Positions 56,980-64,000 of a stretch of DNA of 64,000 bases are shown here, piece by piece. How positions within the stretch are numbered: the first letter of the stretch is position 1; each line of letters begins with the position of its first letter. The notes beneath the pieces are model-generated. The model did no database searches, had not been told where the DNA came from, and saw only the letters and a list, made by a program, of their open reading frames with translations. The translations under genes were made by a program, and so were the position numbers. The DNA is from Xanthomonas sp. AM6 (GTDB taxonomy: Bacteria; Pseudomonadota; Gammaproteobacteria; Xanthomonadales; Xanthomonadaceae): contig NZ_CP106869.1 of assembly GCF_025665335.1 (NCBI RefSeq), forward strand, positions 4,366,501 to 4,430,500. Direction: 5' to 3'.

Positions 56980-57648
56980 TCAGCGCCCCGCCACCGCCGC
57001 GCGCATCTGCGCGATCACCGCGGCATAGTCCGGGGCGTTGAAGATCGCCGAGCCGGCGACGAAGGTGTCCGCGCCCGCCGCGGCGATCGCGGCGATGTTG
57101 TCCGGCTTGACCCCGCCGTCGATCTCCAGCCGGATCGGCTTGCCGCTGGCGTCGATCCTGCTGCGGACCGCGCGCAGCTTGTCCAGCGCCGCGGGGATGA
57201 AGGCCTGGCCGCCGAAGCCCGGGTTGACCGACATCACCAGCACCAGGTCCAGGTCGTCGAGCACCCAGTCGAGGATGTCCACCGGGGTGGCCGGATTGAG
57301 CACCAGCCCGGCCTTGCAGCCGTGCGACTTGATCAGCTGGATCGTGCGGTGCACGTGGCGGCTGGCCTCGGGATGGAAGCTGATGAGGCTGGCGCCTGCC
57401 TCGGCGAAATCCGGGATCAGCCGGTCCACCGGCTCGACCATCAGGTGCACGTCGATCGGCGCGGTGACGCCGTGCTTGCGCAGCGCCTGGCACACCATCG
57501 GGCCGATGGTCAGGTTCGGCACGTAGTGGTTGTCCATCACGTCGAAATGGATCCAGTCGGCGCCGGCCGCGAGCACGGCGTCCACTTCCTCGCCGAGGCG
57601 GGCGAAGTCGGCGGACAGGATGGACGGGGAGATGATGCAGTCGGACAT
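56980..57648 (-). CDS. rpe: ribulose-phosphate 3-epimerase
   Basis: 222 residues. [58 protein letters not shown] and [11 protein letters not shown] carry the metal and catalytic residues of the barrel. Interconverts ribulose 5-phosphate and xylulose 5-phosphate in the pentose phosphate pathway. It lies 10 bp downstream of the J-domain gene's stop on the same strand. Confidence 0.97.
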   Translation of the reverse strand: MSDCIISPSILSADFARLGEEVDAVLAAGADWIHFDVMDNHYVPNLTIGPMVCQALRKHGVTAPIDVHLMVEPVDRLIPDFAEAGASLISFHPEASRHVHRTIQLIKSHGCKAGLVLNPATPVDILDWVLDDLDLVLVMSVNPGFGGQAFIPAALDKLRAVRSRIDASGKPIRLEIDGGVKPDNIAAIAAAGADTFVAGSAIFNAPDYAAVIAQMRAAVAGR

Positions 57649-57658
57649 GGCGGAGGTC

Positions 57659-57991
57659 TCAGCGCTTGCGCAGGGTGCGGATACGGTCGTAGGCGGTGTT
57701 GAGCTGGCTGGCCTTCTTCTCGGCCCGCGCCCGCAGCTCCGGGCTGGCGCCGGCGACCTTGTCGGGGTGATACTGGGAGATCAGCCGGCGATAGGCCAGC
57801 TCGATCTCCGCATCGGTGGCGTCGCGGGTCACGCCCAACTCGCGGTAGGGGTCCTCGCGCTGGCCGAGCTTGAACCAGTCGGCGTCCAGCGCATGCCCGA
57901 CCAGCAGCCCCAGCGCCGCGCCGAACACCGGATTGGGCCGGAACAGCAGCGCCCCGACGATCGCGCCGAGCAGTTTTCCGTACCAGTGCAT
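57659..57991 (-). CDS. membrane-tethered J-domain protein (DjlA-like)
   Basis: 110 residues. One N-terminal membrane segment ([20 protein letters not shown], then [14 protein letters not shown]) and a C-terminal J domain with the HPD motif ([12 protein letters not shown]). It would stimulate DnaK at the inner membrane. It lacks the TerB-like middle domain of full-length DjlA (271 residues in E. coli), so it is a minimal version. First gene of the J-domain/rpe/GNAT operon and divergent from purC. Confidence 0.88.
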   Translation of the reverse strand: MHWYGKLLGAIVGALLFRPNPVFGAALGLLVGHALDADWFKLGQREDPYRELGVTRDATDAEIELAYRRLISQYHPDKVAGASPELRARAEKKASQLNTAYDRIRTLRKR

Positions 57992-58134
57992 GGGCGAGGG
58001 CGGGCTCGGCGGACAAGGCCTCGTATTTTACGGCACAGCGGGCCTTTCCGGCCGTACACTACGCGGCCCGCTGTCGAGCCGCGGGCCCGCCGGGTCCCGG
58101 GACAGCCGCCATTGCGAAGTCCGTAGGAGTGCCT

Positions 58135-59061
58135 GTGTCCACCACGCTGTTGCAATCCGATCTGCCCGGCCTGCCGTTGCGTCACCGGGGCAAGGTCCGC
58201 GACGTATTCGATATCCCCCGCGACCGCCTGCCTGCCGACGCCCCGCCCGGGGACTACCTGCTGATGGTCGCCACCGACCGCCTGTCGGCGTTCGACGTGG
58301 TGCTGCCCGACCCGATTCCCGGCAAGGGCGAGATGCTGTGCCAGGTCTCCAACTTCTGGTTCAAGAAGACCGAGCACCTGATGCCCAACCACCTCACCGG
58401 CATCGACGTGGCCGCGGTGCTGCCGGCCGGCGTGGACGCGCAGTTGTACGCCCGGCGCGCGGTGGTGACCAAGAAGCTCAAGCCGGTGCCGGTGGAGGCG
58501 ATCGCCCGCGGCTACCTGATCGGCAGCGGCTGGAAGGACTACCAGCGCACCGGCAAGGTCAGCGGCATCGAACTGCCCGACGGCCTGCGCCAGGCCGAGA
58601 AACTGGCCGAGCCGATCTTCACCCCCTCGACCAAGGCCGCGGTCGGCGACCACGACGAGAACATCGACTTCGACGCGATGGTCAAGACCGTCGGCGCCGA
58701 ACTGGCCGAGCGCGTGCGCGACGCCACGCTGCGCATCTACCGCTTCGCCGCCGACTTCGCCGCCGAGCGCGGGATCCTGCTGGCCGACACCAAGTTCGAG
58801 TTCGGCACCGACGCCGACGGCCGCCTGTACATCATGGACGAGATGCTGACCCCGGACTCCTCGCGCTACTGGCCGGCCGACGAATACCAGGTGGGCACCA
58901 GCCCGCCGAGCTACGACAAGCAGTTCGTGCGCGACTACCTGGAGACGCTGGACTGGGGCAAGACCGCGCCCGGCCCGCGCCTGCCGCAGGACGTGATCGA
59001 CCGCACCCGCGCCAAGTACGCCGAGGCGCTGCAGCGGCTGGCGGGGATTTCGATCGACTGA
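58135..59061 (+). CDS. purC: phosphoribosylaminoimidazole-succinocarboxamide synthase PurC
   Basis: 308 residues, the long yeast-like form used by xanthomonads. Starts at the second of two in-frame GTG codons (58135, [20 protein letters not shown]), since the ribosome site TAGGAG sits at 58124-58129; a GTG at 58129 would overlap it. [47 protein letters not shown] and [13 protein letters not shown] are signature segments. Joins aspartate to CAIR in purine synthesis. Not clustered with purH/purD. Confidence 0.97.
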   Translation: MSTTLLQSDLPGLPLRHRGKVRDVFDIPRDRLPADAPPGDYLLMVATDRLSAFDVVLPDPIPGKGEMLCQVSNFWFKKTEHLMPNHLTGIDVAAVLPAGVDAQLYARRAVVTKKLKPVPVEAIARGYLIGSGWKDYQRTGKVSGIELPDGLRQAEKLAEPIFTPSTKAAVGDHDENIDFDAMVKTVGAELAERVRDATLRIYRFAADFAAERGILLADTKFEFGTDADGRLYIMDEMLTPDSSRYWPADEYQVGTSPPSYDKQFVRDYLETLDWGKTAPGPRLPQDVIDRTRAKYAEALQRLAGISID

Positions 59062-59153
59062 CCGCAGCGGCGCGCGGACGCGCGCTGCGGCGGCGCGCGC
59101 GCCGGCAACGTGCAGGCGCTCGGGTGGCGGGCATCGCGTCCGCCGCGCGCGCG

Positions 59154-60410
59154 TCAGCCCGCCGCGGCGCCCTGCAGGTCCGGCTCGCGCTGCATGCTCC
59201 GCTGCAGCCCGCGCAGCAGCGCCCAGGCCAGCAGCGATACCGCGACCACCACGTAGCCGACCACCGCGAAGTGCTGCAGCCGGCCGTCGGCCCCGATCGT
59301 GACGATATGCCCGGCGACCAGCGATGCCAGGCCGCCGGACAGTTGCTGCACGGAGGCGCTGATCGCGTTGAAGGCGCCGCGCTGCGGCAGTGCCGGCACC
59401 GACGCCGCCAATGCCTGGAACGGAATCATGCGCGAGAAGATCGCGGCGAACAGGAACACGTTGACCACGATCAGCACCGGCAGCGGGACCGGGCCGAGAT
59501 GGGTGTAGACCAGCACCATCACGCTGGACAGCAGCGTGCCGAAGGTGAACACAGGCAGGATGCCGAACCTGTCGGTGGCCCTGCCGATCAACGGGCCGAA
59601 CACGATCGCGCACAGCCCGGTGATCAGGTAGATGGTCGGCAGGCTGTGCAGAGCGATGCCGAGATTGCCGACGATGTAGGCGCTGCTGAACGGCATCAGC
59701 ATGAATCCGCCGGTGCTCAGCAGCGCGGTCGCGGCGAACGCCAGCAGATGGCGCGGCACGGTCAGCGTATGCAGCAGATGCCGCCACGCGCCGTGTTCGC
59801 GCGGCGCCTGCAGGTGTCCGGTGACCGGCTGCAGCCGCCACGCCACGACCAGCCCGGCGAGCAGGCCGAACGCGGCCATCGCCAGGAACGGCGCGTGCCA
59901 GTCCCAGCGGTTGGACAGGTACAGGCCGATCGGGATGCCCAGCACCTGGCTGGCGGCGAAAGCGGTCTGGATCAATCCCATCACCCGCCCGCGCAGTTGC
60001 GCGGGAAACAGGTCGGTGGCGATGGCCAGCACCACCGAGCCGATCACGCCGCCGAACAGCCCGGTGACGATGCGCGCCAGCAGCAGGCTCTCGAAGCTCC
60101 GCGCCAGCCCGCACCACGCGGTGCCGACGATGAAGCCGGCGTAGAAGAACAGCAGCAGCCGCTTGCGGTCGAACCTGTCGGCGAAGCCGGCGGTCAGCAG
60201 CCCGGAGAGGGCGGCGCTGAACGCATACGCCGACACGACCAGGCCGAACTGGGTCGGGCCGATGCGCAGCGCGGGCATGATCGTCGCGCCCAGCGGCGAC
60301 ATCAGCATGAAATCGAGGATGACGGCGAACTGCAGGAAGGCCAGCATGCCGGCCACCACTTTCTGGTAAGCGCTGAAGCCCGGGGGCGCGGCGGAGGTCT
60401 GCGCGCTCAT
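59154..60410 (-). CDS. MFS transporter
   Basis: 418 residues, twelve helices. Motif A is visible (AGFADRFDRKRLLLF) and the first helix carries LQFAVILDFMLMSPLGATIM. Resembles AraJ/NepI-type exporters. Its ATG overlaps the stop of the ferredoxin gene (ATGA), so it is the last gene of an ECF sigma operon. Substrate unknown. Confidence 0.87.
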   Translation of the reverse strand: MSAQTSAAPPGFSAYQKVVAGMLAFLQFAVILDFMLMSPLGATIMPALRIGPTQFGLVVSAYAFSAALSGLLTAGFADRFDRKRLLLFFYAGFIVGTAWCGLARSFESLLLARIVTGLFGGVIGSVVLAIATDLFPAQLRGRVMGLIQTAFAASQVLGIPIGLYLSNRWDWHAPFLAMAAFGLLAGLVVAWRLQPVTGHLQAPREHGAWRHLLHTLTVPRHLLAFAATALLSTGGFMLMPFSSAYIVGNLGIALHSLPTIYLITGLCAIVFGPLIGRATDRFGILPVFTFGTLLSSVMVLVYTHLGPVPLPVLIVVNVFLFAAIFSRMIPFQALAASVPALPQRGAFNAISASVQQLSGGLASLVAGHIVTIGADGRLQHFAVVGYVVVAVSLLAWALLRGLQRSMQREPDLQGAAAG

Positions 60411-60715
60411 GCCGGTTGCACCCGGCGCAGCACGATCGCGTGTTCCGGGCACGCTTCCACGCACAGGCCGCAACCGCGGCAGGCGTCGGCGTTGGGCGCG
60501 TATGCGACGCGCATGCCGTGCACGCGCAGCTTGAACCGCTGCAACAGGCCAAGGCGCAGATAGTCGTCGGCATCGATGCGGCGCAGTTCGAACACCTGCT
60601 CCGGGCACACCCGGACGCAATCGCCCTTGCCCTCGCAGCGTGCCAGTTCCACGCTCGGCGCCACGGCGCCGGGCGGCTGCTTGCACACGGTCTTGGCAGC
60701 GTGGATGGGCGTCAT
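60407..60715 (-). CDS. [4Fe-4S] ferredoxin-like protein
   Basis: 102 residues. Two cysteine clusters: CEGKGDCVRVCP (three Cys) and CRGCGLCVEACP (four Cys), separated by about 45 residues, the pattern of bacterial 2[4Fe-4S] or 7Fe ferredoxins. Overlaps by 4 bp with both neighbours (membrane protein upstream, MFS downstream), so all are translationally coupled. Partner reductase is not in the window. Confidence 0.88.
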   Translation of the reverse strand: MTPIHAAKTVCKQPPGAVAPSVELARCEGKGDCVRVCPEQVFELRRIDADDYLRLGLLQRFKLRVHGMRVAYAPNADACRGCGLCVEACPEHAIVLRRVQPA

Positions 60716-61023
60716 TGGCGCTCGCCCCGATGCCGGCGGCGATGCATGCCGTGGCGGAACTGCTCGCGCTCTTCCGGGGTCATCGCCTGCCACTTCTCCC
60801 AGTGGCGATGCCGGCGCCATCCTCCGTGGCCGCGGAATCCGCCGAACAGGATGCGGCTGAGCACCAGCAATCCCACCGCGTGCGGATAGTCGATCGGGCG
60901 TGCGCCGCTCAATGCCAGCGGCACCACCGCGTTCCACAGCAGCATGACCACCGCGCCGAGCACGGCGACCGCCGCGAGGGCGATCACCGGCTTGCCCACG
61001 TACCAGATTCTGGAAAATGCCAT
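60712..61023 (-). CDS. small membrane protein with His/Arg-rich tail, possible ECF partner
   Basis: 103 residues. Two membrane helices (about 12-32 and 42-60) and a soluble C-terminus rich in Gly, His and Arg (RGHGGWRRHRHWEKW, then MTPEEREQFRHGMHRRRHRG). Not recognised as an anti-sigma family, but it is the gene directly after the sigma factor (13 bp gap), where an anti-sigma usually sits. The His-rich tail could bind metal. Role is inference. Confidence 0.7.
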   Translation of the reverse strand: MAFSRIWYVGKPVIALAAVAVLGAVVMLLWNAVVPLALSGARPIDYPHAVGLLVLSRILFGGFRGHGGWRRHRHWEKWQAMTPEEREQFRHGMHRRRHRGERQ

Positions 61024-61036
61024 GTCGTTCACTCCT

Positions 61037-61615
61037 TCATGATTCGAGTTCGTCGTAAGCCGCCTGCAGCCGCGCGCGCAGGTACAGCACGGCGTAGCGC
61101 TTGCGCGCCAGCAGGGTGTTGATCGCGATGCCGCTGTCGTCCGCCATCTGCCTGAAGCTGCGGCCCTCGAATTCGTGGGCCACGAACACCTCGCGCTGGG
61201 TGTCCGGCAGTTCGTCCAACGCCTGTTGCAAGGCCGCCAGCAGGCTCGCCCGCGCATACGCGGCCTCCGGCCCGCCATCGGGCGCGGGCAGTTCCAGGTC
61301 CAGGCGCAGCGTGTCGTCGTCGCCGTCCTCGTCTGCGCCGCCGATGCGCGCGTCCGGCGGCTGCGCCCTGCGCTTGCGGAAGCGGTCGATGATGCGGTTG
61401 CGCGCGACCTGGAACAGCCACGCGCTGGCCTGCTCGATCGGCGCGGGCAGCCGGTAGGCCTGCACGAACTCGGAGAGCACGTCCTGCAGGATGTCCTCGG
61501 CGTCGGCCCGGTCGAGCACGCGGCGGCGGATGAAGTTGCCGAGCCTGGAACGCTCGCGCAGGACCGTCGCGGCGATGTCGCGGTCGGTCTCGGGCGCTGG
61601 GTGCGATGGGCTCAT
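61037..61615 (-). CDS. ECF-type RNA polymerase sigma factor
   Basis: 192 residues. Sigma region 2 is clear (RADAEDILQDVLSEFVQAYR, WLFQVARNRIIDRFRK) and region 4 is near the C-terminus (LDELPDTQREVFVAHEFEGR, then MADDSGIAINTLLARKRYA). A charged acidic linker (DEDGDDDTLRLD) joins them. Start ATG 61615. First gene of a four-gene operon with a small membrane protein, ferredoxin and MFS transporter; it probably drives its own operon in response to an unknown stress. Confidence 0.9.
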   Translation of the reverse strand: MSPSHPAPETDRDIAATVLRERSRLGNFIRRRVLDRADAEDILQDVLSEFVQAYRLPAPIEQASAWLFQVARNRIIDRFRKRRAQPPDARIGGADEDGDDDTLRLDLELPAPDGGPEAAYARASLLAALQQALDELPDTQREVFVAHEFEGRSFRQMADDSGIAINTLLARKRYAVLYLRARLQAAYDELES

Positions 61616-61786
61616 GCTGTTGCAGACGTGACAGCGCGGCCGATATTGTGGCCGGCCAAGATGTTTTTTGCGCTGCCCGGCGCGTCGCCCTGCGTGGCGG
61701 CGCTGGCGCAGGGACGCGCGAGGCCGCCGTTGTCTCCGCGCCGGTCCCGGGATGGCGCTATGCTGGCCCGGTTCCTGGGAGGGAAG

Positions 61787-62269
61787 ATGGATACCACCGC
61801 CTACGCGCGCCCGATCGACCGCTACTTCGCCAGCTATTCCGACGATCACCGCAATGCCGCCAACCAGCGCATCCACGTGGTCGCGGTGCCGGCGATCCTG
61901 TGGTCGGTGGTGGCGCTGCTGTGGTGCATCCCGGTCGGCGGCAGCTGGTTCCAGAGCGGGCTGTGGGCGGCGCTGGGGATGTTCGCGGCATGGATGTACT
62001 ACAACCGGCTGTCGCGGCCGCTGGGCTACGGCATGCTGGCGGCGTTCTTCTTCTGCGGCTGCCTGTGCCGGTTGCTGGAGGCGCGCATCGGCCTGCCCGG
62101 CCTGCTGTGGCTGGCAGTGGGCGTGTTCGTGGTGGCGTGGATCGCGCAGTTCGTCGGGCACAAGCTGGAAGGCCACAAGCCCAGCTTCCTCACCGACCTG
62201 GTGTACCTGCTGATCGGGCCGGCCTGGGTGCTGGCCAAGCTCTACCGGCGCATGGGCTGGCGCTACTGA
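61787..62269 (+). CDS. Mpo1-like/DUF962 membrane protein
   Basis: 160 residues, four helices. The yeast Mpo1 type shows HxxN and HxxHK-type histidines: NAANQRIHVVAVPAI near residue 27-40 and FVGHKLEGHKPSF near 128. Yeast Mpo1 is an iron dioxygenase for 2-hydroxy fatty acids; the bacterial role is not established. ATG 61787 has GGGAGGGAAG directly upstream. Divergent from the sigma factor gene. Confidence 0.85.
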   Translation: MDTTAYARPIDRYFASYSDDHRNAANQRIHVVAVPAILWSVVALLWCIPVGGSWFQSGLWAALGMFAAWMYYNRLSRPLGYGMLAAFFFCGCLCRLLEARIGLPGLLWLAVGVFVVAWIAQFVGHKLEGHKPSFLTDLVYLLIGPAWVLAKLYRRMGWRY

Positions 62270-62288
62270 ACCGGGCGCCGCCCGCGCT

Positions 62289-63215
62289 TCAGCGCGACAC
62301 GCCCAGCATCGCCGCATCCGGCGCGAACGCGCGCGGCGCATAGCCGAAATCGCGCTGCGCCGGCGCCAGGTCGAACACCAGGTCCTCGCCCATGCGCTGC
62401 AGCGCGGCGCGGTTCATCCCGCGCAGGCGGCCGCCGGCATGGGCGACGGACAGGGCCAGCGCGAACAGCGCATGCGGCAACGGCAGCAGCCGCGCCGGCG
62501 GCTGCAGCGCGGCCAGTACCCGCCGCACCATCTCGCGGTAGCTGAGCACCTCGCCGCCGCCCAGCGCATAGCTGCGGCCGTGCGTGGCCGGATGCGCCAG
62601 CACCGCCAGCGCCGCGTCGGCCAGGTCCTGCACGTGCACCGGCTGGCGCAGGCCGCGGGCGCTGCGCGGCAGCACGAACCAGCCGCTGCGCCGCGCCAGC
62701 GCCGCGATCGCGCTCAGCGTGCGGTCGCGGCCGGCGCCGTAGACCAGGGTCGGGCGCAGCACGGTGACCGCGGCGGCGCGCTCGGCGGCCACCGCGAACA
62801 GCGTGGCCTCGGCCTCGCGCAGGCGCCGCGCGACGTCGCGCTCGGCGGCATCCAGCGAATCGCGCTTGACCTCCAGGCTGGTGGAGCCGAACGCGACCAC
62901 GCGCGGCGCGCGCAGCGGCGTGCGCCGGTACCAGGCGGCGAACGCATCCAGCGGCCCGCAGCTGAAGATCGCATCGGCCTGCACCGGCGGCGCCTGCAGC
63001 GCGCCCAGTTCGCCCAGGTGCCAGTGCACGCCGGCGCGCGGCGGCTGCGCCGTGCGCGAGACCGCGTGCACCTGCCAGCCGGCGGCCAGCAGGCCTTGCA
63101 GCAGGCGCTCGCCGATCTGGCCGCTGCCGCCGAACAGCAGCGCGGTGCGCCCGCCCGCGGCGTCGGCAGGCGTGGCGGAAACGGCGGCGGCGGCGATGGC
63201 GGGCGTGTCGGTCAT
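62289..63215 (-). CDS. NAD-dependent epimerase/dehydratase family protein
   Basis: 308 residues. A Rossmann nucleotide loop LLFGGSGQIGERLL at about residue 25-40, then RPTLVYGAGRDRTL and QPVHVQDLADAALAVL, as in atypical extended SDR proteins. An alanine-rich leader of about 20 residues precedes the fold, so a slightly later start is possible. The canonical YxxxK pair is not clear (VFGSTSLEV region with K at LEVKRD), so catalytic activity is uncertain. Substrate unknown. Confidence 0.82.
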   Translation of the reverse strand: MTDTPAIAAAAVSATPADAAGGRTALLFGGSGQIGERLLQGLLAAGWQVHAVSRTAQPPRAGVHWHLGELGALQAPPVQADAIFSCGPLDAFAAWYRRTPLRAPRVVAFGSTSLEVKRDSLDAAERDVARRLREAEATLFAVAAERAAAVTVLRPTLVYGAGRDRTLSAIAALARRSGWFVLPRSARGLRQPVHVQDLADAALAVLAHPATHGRSYALGGGEVLSYREMVRRVLAALQPPARLLPLPHALFALALSVAHAGGRLRGMNRAALQRMGEDLVFDLAPAQRDFGYAPRAFAPDAAMLGVSR

Positions 63216-63402
63216 CGCGCAAGCATAGCGAGCGCACGCCGCCGCGCCCAAATCCCGGGCGCCGTTGCGCACTCGCAGGTGCGTCACCCGGCGTGCGCTA
63301 CGCTGCAAGAATGACCTTGCATGCGCCGACCACCATCGCAGGCCAGCGTCAGGACACGCCTGTTACACTCGGGCTCCTGCTCGCGAATCTCGCATTCCCT
63401 GC

Positions 63403-64000
63403 ATGATCCCCGTCCTGGACATCCTGCTGGCCTTGCCGTTCCTGATGGCGGCGGCCGTCGTCGCCCTGCGCCATCGTTCGCGCGCCACGCTGGCGTGGAT
63501 CGCTGCGGCGGCGCCGTTGGCCGGGCTGGCGCTGCTGGGCGCGCTGACCCCGACCGTGCTGGACGGCGGCATCGTCCGCGCCGACCACGCCTGGCTGCCG
63601 CAGATCGGATTGCTGTTCTCGCTGCGCCTGGACGGGCTGGCGTGGATGTTCGCCGGGCTGGTGCTGGCGATCGGCGCGCTGGTGGTGATGTACGCGCACT
63701 ACTACCTCGGCGCGCGCGAGAACGTGGCGCGCTTCTACGGCTATCTGCTGCTGTTCATGGGCGCGATGCTGGGCATGGTGATCGCCGGCAACCTGCTGCT
63801 GCTGATGGTGTTCTGGGAACTGACCAGCATCAGCTCGTTCCTGCTGATCGGCTTCTGGTCGCAGCGCAAGGACGCGCGCGACGGCGCGCGCATGGCGCTG
63901 GTGATCACCGGCGGCGGCGGCCTGGCGCTGCTCGGCGGAGTGTTGCTGCTCGGGCGCATCGTCGGCAGCTACCAGCTCGATGCGGTGCTGGCCGCTGGCG
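63403..64000 (+). CDS. monovalent cation/H+ antiporter subunit A (MrpA/MnhA/PhaA), N-terminus (partial)
   Basis: The ATG at 63403 opens a frame that runs off the window (199 codons visible). It encodes successive helices with YAHYYLGARENVARFYGYLL, LLLMVFWELTSISSFLLIGF and WSQRKDARDGARMALVITGG, the hallmark opening of the large NuoL-like subunit of Mrp-type Na+/H+ antiporters. The remaining mrp genes should follow beyond the right edge. No TonB or regulator lies nearby. Confidence 0.9.
   Translation, partial: MIPVLDILLALPFLMAAAVVALRHRSRATLAWIAAAAPLAGLALLGALTPTVLDGGIVRADHAWLPQIGLLFSLRLDGLAWMFAGLVLAIGALVVMYAHYYLGARENVARFYGYLLLFMGAMLGMVIAGNLLLLMVFWELTSISSFLLIGFWSQRKDARDGARMALVITGGGGLALLGGVLLLGRIVGSYQLDAVLAAG

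Noticed and set aside
56042-57028. 328-codon plus-strand open frame across the gap before yegS and the GNAT gene
   Set aside because: Arg/Pro/Ala low-complexity sequence that runs antisense through the real GNAT gene; no start context or domain.

Overview
This 64-kb, very GC-rich window looks like chromosomal DNA of a Xanthomonas or a close Xanthomonadaceae relative. The evidence is a near-identical Clp (the c-di-GMP-responsive CRP homologue of that family), housekeeping proteins (PurC, PurH, RppH, SpeD) of the expected type, and many copies of the GTAG-type REP hairpin (GTAGGAGCGGCTTCAGCC and variants) typical of Xanthomonas and Stenotrophomonas. Most of the window is core genome; 37.8-50.5 kb reads as a dedicated catabolic island.

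Layout. 0-2.5 kb: a lipid-modification operon like E. coli ynbA/ynbC/ynbD, without a ynbB. 2.6-6.4 kb: purH, a lipoprotein and purD. 6.5-11.7 kb: a uracil-DNA-glycosylase-like protein, a YccS-type membrane protein, and an MFS exporter divergent from a LysR regulator. 11.9-13.8 kb: an LplT-PlsC fusion. 13.9-15.9 kb: five small membrane genes, three dispanins (CD225) and two DUF2752. 15.9-19.5 kb: ampE, nudC, erpA, a bactofilin and a coiled-coil membrane protein. 19.7-24.7 kb: a DUF4126 protein, then a degenerate REC-GGDEF-EAL protein followed 2 bp later by a hybrid histidine kinase. 25-28.9 kb: bfr, bfd (Fur-box promoter), rppH, tRNA-Met, tRNA-Gln, rpsI-rplM and coq7. 29-32.7 kb: gdx behind a guanidine-II (mini-ykkC) riboswitch, speD, clp and a TauE/SafE transporter.

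32.7-54.1 kb: the tryptophan genes are split. trpG, trpD and trpC (with two unrelated genes among them) lie at 33.4-37.5 kb and trpE at 52.6-54.1 kb, overlapping a threonine-aldolase-like gene. Between them, eight minus-strand genes form two operons for D-amino-acid or peptide utilisation: (A) periplasmic serine hydrolase, DgcA-like epimerase, POT peptide transporter, D-aminoacylase-like amidohydrolase; (B) TonB-dependent receptor, DgcN/DUF1611, YkvI-like permease, second serine hydrolase. Both operons start at promoters sharing 25 of 29 bases, including a putative operator in the -35/-10 spacer. An XRE-cupin regulator is divergent from operon A and is the obvious candidate to bind it.

54.1-64 kb: a six-copy tandem REP array (111-112 bp period), a YegS-type lipid kinase, an orphan terminator with a candidate small RNA, GNAT, rpe, a membrane J-domain protein, purC, a tightly overlapping ECF sigma/membrane protein/ferredoxin/MFS operon, an Mpo1-like protein, an NAD-dependent epimerase, and the start of an MrpA-type antiporter subunit that runs off the window. 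All functional calls come from reading translated sequence and motifs; no database search was run.
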